Source: Clostridiaceae bacterium (GTDB lineage: Bacteria > Bacillota > Clostridia > Clostridiales > Clostridiaceae). Taken from it: a stretch of 64,000 nt of DNA. The translations under genes were made by a program, and so were the position numbers. The stretch spans positions 62,001-126,000 of the forward strand of contig CABIZX010000001.1 in assembly GCA_902363375.1 (NCBI GenBank). The letters run 5' to 3'. The notes beneath the pieces were generated by a model. It had not been told where the DNA came from and searched no databases. It was given only the letters and a program-made list of their open reading frames with translations. Below, piece by piece: positions 46,366-54,855 of this stretch (the first letter of the stretch is position 1; every line of letters begins with the position of its first letter).

Positions 46366-47142
46366 ATGAGGATAATGACTTTTAATTTAAGAACAGATTT
46401 TATTTTAGATATAAACAATAGATGGAAAGATAGGGCACATATTGCATATGATTTAATAGCTGAGTACGACTGCGACATCATAGGAGTACAGGAATTTACT
46501 AATTCAATGTATGAAGATATTTCAAGAGAGTTACCTAACTATAGAATAGTAGGGAAGCCAAGAAGTAAGAAGATAGCATCAGAAAGAAATGATATTTTAG
46601 TATCTAAAAAGCATGAAATATTAGAAAGTAATACATTTTGGTTGTCAGAATCACCAGAAAAAGTGGGATCTTCTGTATGGTATTCTGTATATCCTAGAAT
46701 ATGTACAACCGCCGTAGTAAAATTAAATAACAATAAAGCTATAAGAGTTTATAATACTCATCTAGATTGTTTTTTTTCAAAGGCTAGGCAATATGGCCTA
46801 AATAAGATAGAACATTATATAGGAAAACAGTATGAAGAAGATGGATTACCAATTATACTCATGGGAGATTTTAATGCTACACCAAATAGTAAACTTATAA
46901 AAAGATTCTCTGAAAGTACGGCTAGTAATAAAAAGTTTATAGCTGTTCAAGAAACTAGAAAAGGTATGTATAGTATGGCTACCATGAGTAAGTTTAGAGG
47001 TTCTAAAAAGGGGAGACATATAGATTATATATTCGTATCAGAGGATTTTGATATTATGAACACAGAAATAGTAAACTATAATAAATCAGGGAAATATCCT
47101 TCTGATCATTATCCTATACTAGCAGATTTAGAAATAAAATAA
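46366..47142 (+). CDS. Endonuclease/exonuclease/phosphatase (EEP) family protein
   Basis: 258 residues without signal peptide. EEP motifs: MTFNLRTD, VQEF with the metal Glu, YNTHLDCF, MGDFNATP, and the C-terminal DYIFVSED and SDHYPILADL with the catalytic His. It cleaves a phosphodiester or phosphomonoester; the substrate is unknown, and related proteins are annotated as nucleases or phosphatases. RBS GAGGAG before the ATG. Confidence 0.9.
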   Translation: MRIMTFNLRTDFILDINNRWKDRAHIAYDLIAEYDCDIIGVQEFTNSMYEDISRELPNYRIVGKPRSKKIASERNDILVSKKHEILESNTFWLSESPEKVGSSVWYSVYPRICTTAVVKLNNNKAIRVYNTHLDCFFSKARQYGLNKIEHYIGKQYEEDGLPIILMGDFNATPNSKLIKRFSESTASNKKFIAVQETRKGMYSMATMSKFRGSKKGRHIDYIFVSEDFDIMNTEIVNYNKSGKYPSDHYPILADLEIK

Positions 47143-47280
47143 CTATTATTTTAATTATCTTATGATAAAATAAATAAATTTAACTGTACAAGTAATAATT
47201 GATAATATTTGTAATCGGTGTTAAAATAAAAATGTAATCTAACCATAAGGAGTTTATCTAAGAGGAAAGATTAATAAATT

Positions 47281-47382
47281 AAGTCGTTCTGAGTACATGA
47301 GGGTTAGCCCAAATGATAAGGCGGTATCATAGGATAGCATATACTATCTCTGCGTTCTTTTGGGAGGCAGAGATTATTTTTT
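47281..47382 (+). ncRNA. Structured leader with terminator before the TM1266-hydG unit
   Basis: A series of short hairpins: GGGTTAGCCC (47301-47310), ATGATA/TATCAT (47312-47330), GATAG/CTATC (47333-47348), then a terminator ATCTCTGC (47346-47353) / GCAGAGAT (47367-47374) with TTATTTTTT. The third hairpin overlaps the terminator arm, so the two exclude each other. The RBS GAAAGGAG of the next gene follows at once. This is the layout of an attenuator or riboswitch; no known class was matched. Confidence 0.5.
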
Positions 47383-47398
47383 GAAAGGAGTATAAGCT

Positions 47399-47644
47399 TT
47401 GGAGACAAGAATTGCATTGATTGGGATTATAGTGGAGGATACTAAGGCTATAGATAAACTAAATAGTATTTTACATAGTTATGGACAACATATTGTTGGT
47501 AGAATGGGCGTCCCATATCGCGATAAGGATGTGTGTATTATCAGTGTAATAATAGATGCAACTAATGATGTTATTAGCTCATTATCAGGAAAGTTAGGTA
47601 TGCTTGAGGGCATCACTGTAAAAACAATCTATTCAAAAAAATAG
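47399..47644 (+). CDS. TM1266-family iron-only hydrogenase system putative regulator
   Basis: 81 residues with an ACT-like fold, starting METRIALIGIIVED and containing YGQHIVGRMGVPY and CIISVIIDATND, the marks of the TM1266 family. Members are found with HydE/F/G genes and are named as putative regulators of the iron-only hydrogenase system. The start is a TTG at 47399 with AAAGGAG spaced 8 nt; no in-frame ATG fits. 86 nt upstream of hydG. Confidence 0.9.
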   Translation: METRIALIGIIVEDTKAIDKLNSILHSYGQHIVGRMGVPYRDKDVCIISVIIDATNDVISSLSGKLGMLEGITVKTIYSKK

Positions 47645-47730
47645 AATAATTGCTAGATATAAATCAGAACGAGCTAGTCGGATATTAAAATAAATTACTT
47701 AAAATCTTATTAAGAAAGAAGAGTAGATGT

Positions 47731-49149
47731 ATGTATAATGTAAAATCTAAGTTAGCTACTGAATTTATTGATGATGGAGAAATATTATCAACCCTTGAAT
47801 ATGCTAAAAAAAATAAAGGAAACAAAGAATTAATTAATAAAATAATAGAAAAGGCTAGGGAGTGTAAAGGTTTAAGTCACCAAGAAGCAGCTGTATTACT
47901 TGAGTGTGATTTAGAAGAAGAAAATAGAAAGATAGAAGAATTAGCTATGGAGATAAAAAATAAATTTTATGGCAATCGTATAGTAATGTTTGCTCCATTA
48001 TATCTTTCAAATTATTGTGTTAATGGATGTATATACTGCCCTTACCATCATGGAAATAAGCATATAGCTAGAAAAAAGCTTACTCAAGAAGAGATAAAGA
48101 GAGAAGTAATTGCATTGCAGGATCTTGGACATAAAAGACTTGCTTTAGAAACTGGAGAGGATCCAGAAAATTCACCTATAGAATATGTATTAGAGAGCAT
48201 AAAAACTATATATAGTATAAAGCATAAAAATGGTGCTATAAGAAGAGTAAATGTAAATATAGCGGCTACAACTGTTGAGAACTATAGAAAATTAAAAGAC
48301 GCTGGAATAGGAACATATATATTATTCCAAGAGACCTATAACAAGAAATTATATGAGGAGTTACATCCAACTGGGCCAAAGCATAATTACAACTACCACA
48401 CTGAGGCTATGGACAGAGCCATGGAGGGTGGAATAGATGATGTTGGTATAGGAGTTTTATTTGGACTAAATATGTACAAGTACGATTTTGTAGGATTGCT
48501 TATGCATGCAGAACATCTTGAAGCTGCAATGGGAGTAGGACCACATACTATTAGTGTGCCAAGAATTTGTCCAGCAGATGAAATAAATCCAGAAGATTTT
48601 ACTAATGCAATCTCAGATGATATATTTGCAAAGATTGTAGCAATTTTACGTATTTCAGTGCCTTACACAGGAATTATTGTATCTACAAGGGAATCACAAA
48701 AATCAAGAGAGAGGGTACTTCATCTTGGAGTTTCTCAAATTAGCGGAGCATCATGCACAAGTGTTGGTGGATATGCTGAAAAAGAGAAGGAAGAAGAAAA
48801 TTCAGCACAATTTGATGTCAGTGATACAAGAACACTAGATGAGATTGTAAATTGGTTACTTGGTATGGGATATATACCTAGCTTCTGTACTGCTTGTTAT
48901 CGTGAAGGCAGAACTGGAGATAGATTTATGCAGTTAGTAAAATCAGGTCAAATCTCAAACTGTTGTTTACCTAATGCACTTATGACATTAAAGGAGTATT
49001 TAGAGGACTATGCATCTGAAGAAACTAAAGTTAAGGGTGAAGAAGTTATAAGAGAACAAGTTATGCAAATTCCAAATGATAAAGTTAGAGGTATTGTAGA
49101 AGAGCATTTAAAAGAACTTCATCAAGGAAAACGTGATTTTAGATTTTAG
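47731..49149 (+). CDS. hydG: [FeFe]-hydrogenase H-cluster radical-SAM maturase HydG
   Basis: 472 residues, the normal length. Radical-SAM motif CVNGCIYCPYH (Cys96, 100, 103, CX3CX2C) and the second C-terminal cluster motif CTAC (Cys387, 390) with CX22C ending at Cys413. HydG splits L-tyrosine to give the CO and CN ligands of the hydrogenase H-cluster. The companions HydE and HydF and the hydrogenase itself are not in the window. The RBS is weak. A clean terminator follows. Confidence 0.97.
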   Translation: MYNVKSKLATEFIDDGEILSTLEYAKKNKGNKELINKIIEKARECKGLSHQEAAVLLECDLEEENRKIEELAMEIKNKFYGNRIVMFAPLYLSNYCVNGCIYCPYHHGNKHIARKKLTQEEIKREVIALQDLGHKRLALETGEDPENSPIEYVLESIKTIYSIKHKNGAIRRVNVNIAATTVENYRKLKDAGIGTYILFQETYNKKLYEELHPTGPKHNYNYHTEAMDRAMEGGIDDVGIGVLFGLNMYKYDFVGLLMHAEHLEAAMGVGPHTISVPRICPADEINPEDFTNAISDDIFAKIVAILRISVPYTGIIVSTRESQKSRERVLHLGVSQISGASCTSVGGYAEKEKEEENSAQFDVSDTRTLDEIVNWLLGMGYIPSFCTACYREGRTGDRFMQLVKSGQISNCCLPNALMTLKEYLEDYASEETKVKGEEVIREQVMQIPNDKVRGIVEEHLKELHQGKRDFRF

Positions 49150-49153
49150 ATAA

Positions 49154-49188
49154 AAAATAGAGGCTAATGCCCTCTATTTTTTTATATC
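49154..49188 (+). terminator. Terminator of hydG
   Basis: AAAATAGAGG / CCTCTATTTT with a 7-nt loop and a T-run. Confidence 0.92.
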
Positions 49189-49303
49189 TTTAATTATACA
49201 AATTCATTGAGTCATGGTATCCATCCGCAATAAACACATCAACAAGGAGGCTTGCATAGTATCATAGTTATTAAGACTAAAAGGATTGAAATTAACTAAA
49301 TTC

Positions 49304-49381
49304 ATCACAATTTTACAAAGGTTGTGATAATTATATTATAGGTATATAATTAGAAAGGTATATGTGATGTAGTCACATATA
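49304..49381 (+). promoter_or_regulatory. Promoter and two palindromes upstream of the Crp/Fnr gene
   Basis: TTGTGA (49322-49327) N17 TATAAT (49345-49350). One inverted repeat ATCACAA (49304-49310) / TTGTGAT (49322-49328) overlaps the -35. A second, TATATGTGA TGTAG TCACATATA (49359-49381), lies just after the start point and is close to the Crp-type TGTGA..TCACA layout with a spacer of 5 rather than 6. Both suit self-control by the regulator encoded next. Confidence 0.65.
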
Positions 49382-49406
49382 TGAATTTTATATGGAGGAT
49401 ATAATC

Positions 49407-50078
49407 TTGAATAGTTTAGATATATTTAATAAAAGGCTTAAGGATTTGTATAAGGCTTATCCCGTACTAAAGGAAATAGATGAGCTTGATGAAGTTATAA
49501 GTAATAATATAATTTTTAAAGAACTTTTAAGCGATGAGTATTTAAAAACAGCCAATGAAAACTGTGTAGGAATGCTATTTGTAATAAGTGGGGTTATAAA
49601 GGTACAAAGAATAACGAAAGATGGAGATGAAACTAACCTATACAATATAAAAAGTGGAGAATTATGTCACGAGGTATTAAGTTGTTTTGTAAATTGCAAA
49701 TCATTGAATATAGAAGGAAGGGCTATACAAGATTCTTTAGTTGCTATTTTGCCATCAGATATAGTAAATAAATATCTATTAAATGACTTTAGATTTATGC
49801 AAGTAATTTATAGGGATTTATATACAAAGTTTAGAGTGGTTATAGAAAATAAGGAAGAGCGAATTCATGAAACGGTAGAAAAAAGATTAATTAAGTTGCT
49901 AATTAGTAAAAATACTAAGGTAATTTATACAACTCATAGTGAAATTGCATTTGAATTAGATTCTTCAAGGGAAGTAATAAGTAGGAAACTTAAACAATTG
50001 GAGAAGAAAGGGTATTTAATCATATCAAGAGGTAAAATTCAAATATTGAAGGATCTGAAAGAACTATATAATATATAA
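49407..50078 (+). CDS. Crp/Fnr-family transcriptional regulator
   Basis: About 223 residues. N-terminal cyclic-nucleotide-binding-type barrel (GMLFVISGVIKVQRITKDG), linker helix, then a C-terminal winged helix with HSEIAFELDSSREVISRKLKQLEKKGYL. The only cysteines near the barrel do not form an Fnr-type cluster motif, so a small ligand or haem is more likely. The ATG at 49392 has no RBS; GGAGG at 49394-49398 fits the TTG at 49407. Palindromes at its promoter suggest autoregulation. The large AAA+ gene follows after a terminator. Confidence 0.9.
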   Translation: MNSLDIFNKRLKDLYKAYPVLKEIDELDEVISNNIIFKELLSDEYLKTANENCVGMLFVISGVIKVQRITKDGDETNLYNIKSGELCHEVLSCFVNCKSLNIEGRAIQDSLVAILPSDIVNKYLLNDFRFMQVIYRDLYTKFRVVIENKEERIHETVEKRLIKLLISKNTKVIYTTHSEIAFELDSSREVISRKLKQLEKKGYLIISRGKIQILKDLKELYNI

Positions 50079-50140
50079 CACGAGATCAGCAAAAAGCCTA
50101 GTGATATAAAAATAAAGACTATATAATAATATAACACTGG

Positions 50141-50178
50141 TAAGGGTTATTATTAGATTAATGATAGCCCTTATATTT
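50141..50178 (+). terminator. Terminator of the Crp/Fnr gene
   Basis: TAAGGGTTATTATTA pairs with TAATGATAGCCCTTA (one G-U), short loop, then TATTTATA. Confidence 0.8.
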
Positions 50179-50350
50179 ATATAAAACCTAATAAAATTAA
50201 TAAATGATGGTTAACAAAATCTATTATTAAAGAAGAATAAAAGAATCTAATAGAGTAGAAAGTAATTTGTATAAACTGAATAGTTATATAACTAGTAAGG
50301 AAATTATAATACAAGGATATTATACAAACAAAAGAAAGGGTGAATTATTA

Positions 50351-53300
50351 ATGGAAAAGAAAAATTTCAACAATAAGTTTTTGAATATAGAAAAAAAATT
50401 AAATAATGAAATAATAGGTCAAGTAGATTTTATTCATAAATTATGCGATTACTTTAAGGTAAAGTTTCAAGATGGAGATAAAGGAATATTACTTTTAGTG
50501 GGCAAGCGAGGAACATTTAAGAAAGCTAGTGTTAGATTATTATTTGAAGAACTTAATAAAGAAAATATAAATGAGGAATATACTATAGATGAAATAGATT
50601 TGGCTTCCTATAATTTTAATTTGGGATACAATGCATTTTTAAGTGATTTATATCAAGGCTTAAATAGCAATTCACAAGTACTTATGTTTAAAAATACTGA
50701 AAATGCATCAAAGAACATATTGAAGGTACTATCAGAGCTATATCCTAATACGTGTTTAAAACTAAGGGAAGACTATATAATGAAAAATAAATTTCTCATT
50801 GAGGCAAATGCTAAAGATAAAAATAGAATTGGTGAATTTATTTGTCATAATAAATTTTTTGTATTTATTTATAATAATGAAGGAGAAAGTTTAGAACAAG
50901 AAATTTTAGGAAATAAAGAATCCGTATTATATACTAAAAAACTTACAGAAGAAGAACAAAATGCGGCAATTAGAAAAGAAATTTTAAAAACTATAGATAA
51001 TATACAAAGAGATTTAAAGGTAAATATAGTACTAGGGATAGACAATAAGGACGAAAAAGAAGATAACTTTGGTATCTGTAGCTTTTTACAAGAAAATTTT
51101 ATAGAAGATAGTAATTTTGGGATAAGTGAGTATATATCTTATAAAATATATAAGCCAATTACGAATCTTATACAAAAGGAAGGCTTATATGAGGAAGGCA
51201 AGATATTAATATATGTGGATAGAAATGAGATATATTGTAAATCAGATGAAGAGATATATAAATTAGAGAATTATCTGGTTCCTACCCTTGAAGAAGTAAA
51301 ATATAAACTTGATTCTATAATTGGAATAGGAGAATTAAAAGATTTTATAGTTAATGTCGAAAACAATTGGAAGGTCCAGAAAATAAGGAAGAGACTAGGG
51401 CTAAAGACTTCTAAAATATCAGTGAATATGATATTTACAGGAAATGCAGGTACAGGTAAGACTAACGCAGCTAGAGTTACATTTGAATATTTGAATGCCT
51501 TAGGAATGTTGTCTAGAGGTGTTTTTGTAGAAGTTAGTAAAGCTGACTTTGTTACAGAAAGTACCAATGATATAGCAAAGAGAACAAATGATGTAATTAA
51601 TTCAGCTTTAGGTGGAGTACTGTTTATTGATGAGGCTTATTCCTTATGTGAAAGTGAAGATGATAGAATAGGAAGAGAAATAGTAGATGCTTTACTTAAG
51701 GGAATAGAAGATAATAGGGATAATTTAATAGTTATTTTAGCTGGTTATGAAAAGAATATGGAAACTTTTTTAAGCTTTAATCAAGGTCTTAAATCAAGGT
51801 TTCCTAATACTATACATTTTAAAGATTACAATCCTGTAGAAATGTACGAAATAGCTGTGAATATAGCTAAGTCTAAAGGATATAGAATAGCTAAAAATGT
51901 AAAGCCTGGATTAATTGATCTGTTCACAAGAAATCAAGTTGTAGGAAAAAATGATTTAGGTAATGCAAGATTCGTAAGAAATATAGTAGAAAATGCCATA
52001 ATTGATGCTTCAAAAAAATATCTAACTAATAATAACAAAGAAATTGACTTATTAGATAGAGATAATTTTAATTTTAAAGCTAATGCAAAATTTGATTTAG
52101 AAGAAAAATTAAATGAGATAATAGGTCTTGAAGACGTAAAAAGACTATTAAGAAGTCAGTATAAGTTAATAGTTGCACAAGAAAAGCGAAAATCCGTAGG
52201 GGTAAACACTAAAATAGAGCAAAATTTAAACATGGTGTTTACAGGAAATCCAGGTACGGGTAAAACAAGTATAGCAAGGTTAGTAGCTGAGATGCTAAAT
52301 AGTATGGGATTATTAAAGGTAGGACAATTGGTAGAGACAGATAGGTCTAATTTTGTATCAGAAGTTCCAGGAGAAACTCCAAAGAAAACAGAAGAAAAGT
52401 TTAAAGAAGCCTTGGGTGGAGTATTATTTATTGATGAGGCATATACACTAGCTAACGACTCTTTAGGTATTGAAGCCATAGAGACTCTTTTAAAGTTAAT
52501 TGAAGATTATTCTAAGGAAGTAATAGTAATATTAGCTGGATACGAAGAAGAAATGGAGGAATTTTTTGATGTAAATATAGGATTAAGATCAAGATTTCCG
52601 CTATGGACCAATTTTGCTGACTATAATCCCAATGAGCTTTTTGAAATGGCAGTTAAGCTTATTGAAGCAAAAGGATTTAAATTGTCGAAAAATGGATATG
52701 TGGCTTTGAAGAAGAGCTTTGTTGATATCTATAATAATTCAGATGCACAATCTGGTAACGGTAGGATGGTTCGTAATTATGTAGAAAAGTTAATTAGGAA
52801 CCAAAGTATTAGAATTGTAGAAGAAGATATTAGCGTTTATGAGATGAATCTTATAACTGCTAAGGATATAGAAAGTATAAACGTAATTGAGGATGATGAT
52901 AAATTTAATCTAGAGAGTAGATTGGAAATTCTAGTAGGAAATGATGCTGCAAAAGATTTTCTTAGAAATCAGTATAAACTTTTAAAGGTTAAAGAAAGGA
53001 GAAAAAAATTAGGGTTAGGTTCAGATATTAATGGATATATGAATATAGTATTTACAGGAGAGAATGGTACAGGAAAGAAGACAGTAGCTAATATTTTATC
53101 AGAAATGTATTATAGTAGAGGGGTAGTTAAAGCTAAAAATATTGTGGAGATGGATAAGTATGAATTCATGGCCTTAATTAATAAAGGCATAAAAATTGAA
53201 GATATATTTAGTAAATTTTCAGGAAAAGTACTATTTATAAATAGGGCTGACCTTTTTCTTGAGGAACAGCAATGCAATAAAATAGTATCTGATTTCATTA

Positions 53301-53719
53301 AATTTTTAGATAAAAATAACAAGGTTATAATAATTCTCTCAGGAGAAAAAGAAGGTATGCAAAGACTAGTATTATCTAATCCTGCTTTTAATTATAGATT
53401 CCCAACCTGGTTTGACTTTGAAGATTATGATTATAATGGGCTATGTAATATAGCATTAAACATATTAAATAAAAAGGGATATATATTGACCAGTGATGGG
53501 GAAGCAGAACTTAATAAAACTATAATAGATATTTATGGAAATCCTAATTTAGTAATAAAGAATGGGCTTATGATAAAGCAGTATTTAGACAGTCTTATAA
53601 GAAGTCAAAATATCAGAATATATGATGAAGGCTTTAATAAAGAGACTATAAACACTATAACAATAAATGATATAATAAATACAAAAGAGGAATTTTTAAA
53701 GAGAAATTTAGTAAAGTAA
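50351..53719 (+). CDS. Giant multi-module AAA+ ATPase (CbbX/SpoVK-like)
   Basis: 1122 residues. Two full CbbX/SpoVK-type modules: module 1 with Walker A GNAGTGKT (364-371), Walker B VLFIDEAY (423-430), SRFP Arg finger (482-485) and NARFVRN; module 2 with GNPGTGKT (632-639), VLFIDEAY (691-698), LRSRFP (745-750) and GRMVRN. A third module (about 850-1100) keeps a Walker A (GENGTGKK, 903-910) but its Walker B is VLFINRAD, without the acidic pair. The first 60 residues hold a further degenerate P-loop-like GKRGTFKK. Possible remodelling ATPase; partner unknown. The ATG at 50351 has AAAGGGTG upstream; the frame is open from 50267. Confidence 0.85.
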   Translation: MEKKNFNNKFLNIEKKLNNEIIGQVDFIHKLCDYFKVKFQDGDKGILLLVGKRGTFKKASVRLLFEELNKENINEEYTIDEIDLASYNFNLGYNAFLSDLYQGLNSNSQVLMFKNTENASKNILKVLSELYPNTCLKLREDYIMKNKFLIEANAKDKNRIGEFICHNKFFVFIYNNEGESLEQEILGNKESVLYTKKLTEEEQNAAIRKEILKTIDNIQRDLKVNIVLGIDNKDEKEDNFGICSFLQENFIEDSNFGISEYISYKIYKPITNLIQKEGLYEEGKILIYVDRNEIYCKSDEEIYKLENYLVPTLEEVKYKLDSIIGIGELKDFIVNVENNWKVQKIRKRLGLKTSKISVNMIFTGNAGTGKTNAARVTFEYLNALGMLSRGVFVEVSKADFVTESTNDIAKRTNDVINSALGGVLFIDEAYSLCESEDDRIGREIVDALLKGIEDNRDNLIVILAGYEKNMETFLSFNQGLKSRFPNTIHFKDYNPVEMYEIAVNIAKSKGYRIAKNVKPGLIDLFTRNQVVGKNDLGNARFVRNIVENAIIDASKKYLTNNNKEIDLLDRDNFNFKANAKFDLEEKLNEIIGLEDVKRLLRSQYKLIVAQEKRKSVGVNTKIEQNLNMVFTGNPGTGKTSIARLVAEMLNSMGLLKVGQLVETDRSNFVSEVPGETPKKTEEKFKEALGGVLFIDEAYTLANDSLGIEAIETLLKLIEDYSKEVIVILAGYEEEMEEFFDVNIGLRSRFPLWTNFADYNPNELFEMAVKLIEAKGFKLSKNGYVALKKSFVDIYNNSDAQSGNGRMVRNYVEKLIRNQSIRIVEEDISVYEMNLITAKDIESINVIEDDDKFNLESRLEILVGNDAAKDFLRNQYKLLKVKERRKKLGLGSDINGYMNIVFTGENGTGKKTVANILSEMYYSRGVVKAKNIVEMDKYEFMALINKGIKIEDIFSKFSGKVLFINRADLFLEEQQCNKIVSDFIKFLDKNNKVIIILSGEKEGMQRLVLSNPAFNYRFPTWFDFEDYDYNGLCNIALNILNKKGYILTSDGEAELNKTIIDIYGNPNLVIKNGLMIKQYLDSLIRSQNIRIYDEGFNKETINTITINDIINTKEEFLKRNLVK

Positions 53720-53728
53720 AAAAATAAG

Positions 53729-53762
53729 AACTACATGACTAATATATTAGTCATGTAGTTAT
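53729..53762. terminator. Terminator between AAA+ and SOD-like genes
   Basis: Perfect 15-bp stem AACTACATGACTAAT with a 2-nt loop, between convergent genes. Confidence 0.85.
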
Positions 53763-53782
53763 CTGTTATAGTATGAAATTTA

Positions 53783-54295
53783 CTAAGACTTTAATATAAC
53801 TCCACAAGCTAATTTTTTTCCAGAGTCACCAGCAGGTTGACTAGTAAAATCATCTCGTTTTTCATGAATAACTAAGCTTTTTCCGATAATATCATCTACA
53901 GAAAAGCTACCTATATATATGGCCATAACAGCAGTACCATTAGTAGACATTAATGGAGGTAAGTCGCCATAATGGAAGGGATGTGGCTGATCTGTTGGAT
54001 TCCAATGACCATCTGTAGATGGAAAAGGATTTGCTAATGTACCTGGGCTACAATTTCCCTTATCATGTATGTGAAAGCCATGAAAATACGAATGAGTGCC
54101 ATCAGAGGAAATTTCAGGTATGCCTGTGGCAGCAATTGTAAGTAGGATACCATCTGTTAATTGATAAAATAAAGCTTTACCAACAAGATTAGGTGCTAAT
54201 GGGCCTCCACTTAAATCAGCATATGCTGTTGGTTCAAGCATTGTGAAGTTGTTAACTATATCATTAATGCTAAGTCTATCGTTAGCCATTCTCAT
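53783..54295 (-). CDS. Cu/Zn superoxide dismutase-family protein
   Basis: 170 residues. All metal-ligand motifs of Cu/Zn SOD can be seen: GFHIHDKGNC (two His and a disulfide Cys), GHWNP (bridging His), HPFHYGDLPPL (two His and Asp), VIHEKRDDF (last Cu His) and ACGVI (second Cys). There is no signal peptide, unlike most bacterial members, so it acts in the cytoplasm or on spores. Bacillus YojM is a similar protein. The first ATG is 54310, but GGAGAG fits the ATG at 54295. Unusual enzyme class for an anaerobe. Confidence 0.9.
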   Translation of the reverse strand: MRMANDRLSINDIVNNFTMLEPTAYADLSGGPLAPNLVGKALFYQLTDGILLTIAATGIPEISSDGTHSYFHGFHIHDKGNCSPGTLANPFPSTDGHWNPTDQPHPFHYGDLPPLMSTNGTAVMAIYIGSFSVDDIIGKSLVIHEKRDDFTSQPAGDSGKKLACGVILKS

Positions 54296-54428
54296 ATTAA
54301 TACTCTCCATTTAATTGATACAATATAATTTATATTATGTCTAGTAATACTAATGTGTGTAGATAAATTTAGCAAAAATATAAACAATATATGTATATAA
54401 TTAGATTCATTTTAAATGGATAAATTTT

Positions 54429-54465
54429 AATCAAATTTGATTTTAGCAAATAAACAATATATAAT
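54429..54465 (+). promoter_or_regulatory. Promoter of the PII-like/antiporter operon
   Basis: TTGATT (54437-54442) N17 TATAAT (54460-54465). A perfect 14-bp palindrome AATCAAATTTGATT (54429-54442) covers the -35 and may be an operator. Confidence 0.6.
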
Positions 54466-54493
54466 GGATATGTAAAGAAATGGAGGGAGATAT

Positions 54494-54838
54494 ATGGAAG
54501 TTCTTATATTCGTATTAAATGATTCAAGGGACTTAGAGGAAATAATGCTTGAATTCACTAACGTAGGTATAAATGGTTCTACTATTATTGATACAGTAGG
54601 TATGGCTAATATCCTGTCTAGCTGTGAAGAGGCCAGTATGTTTTCTTCACTTCAATTATTACTAAATAAAGGAAGAGCCTCTAATAAAACAGTATTTACT
54701 GTTTTAAGTAAAGAAAGGGTAGATAAAGCTTTAGAAATTATCGACAAGGTAACTGGTGGATTAAATGGTCCTGGTAATGGAATAGCATTTACCATTCCGA
54801 TTAACAGAGTAATTGGAGGTAGTTTTCAAGACAAATAA
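54494..54838 (+). CDS. PII-like (nitrogen-regulator-fold) small protein
   Basis: 114 residues. The pattern MEVLIFVLNDSRDLEEIMLEF, a variable middle loop (about 45-60, like a T-loop) and the end GNGIAFTIPINRVIG fit the ferredoxin-like PII fold; the end resembles the PII beta-strand GKIFVLPVEDVI. It lacks the canonical PII signature, so it is a PII-like protein. The gene is 17 nt before a cation:proton antiporter, as with other PII-like proteins that gate transporters by binding nucleotides. Ligand unknown. RBS TGGAGGGA. Confidence 0.7.
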   Translation: MEVLIFVLNDSRDLEEIMLEFTNVGINGSTIIDTVGMANILSSCEEASMFSSLQLLLNKGRASNKTVFTVLSKERVDKALEIIDKVTGGLNGPGNGIAFTIPINRVIGGSFQDK

Positions 54839-54855
54839 GAGAGGCGGAAATTAAA

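Noticed and set aside
47281..47382. c-di-GMP riboswitch, T-box or tRNA ahead of TM1266-hydG
   Set aside because: Neither the GEMM core motifs nor the T-box GGGTGGNACCGCG nor a tRNA cloverleaf can be found; only unclassified hairpins are seen.
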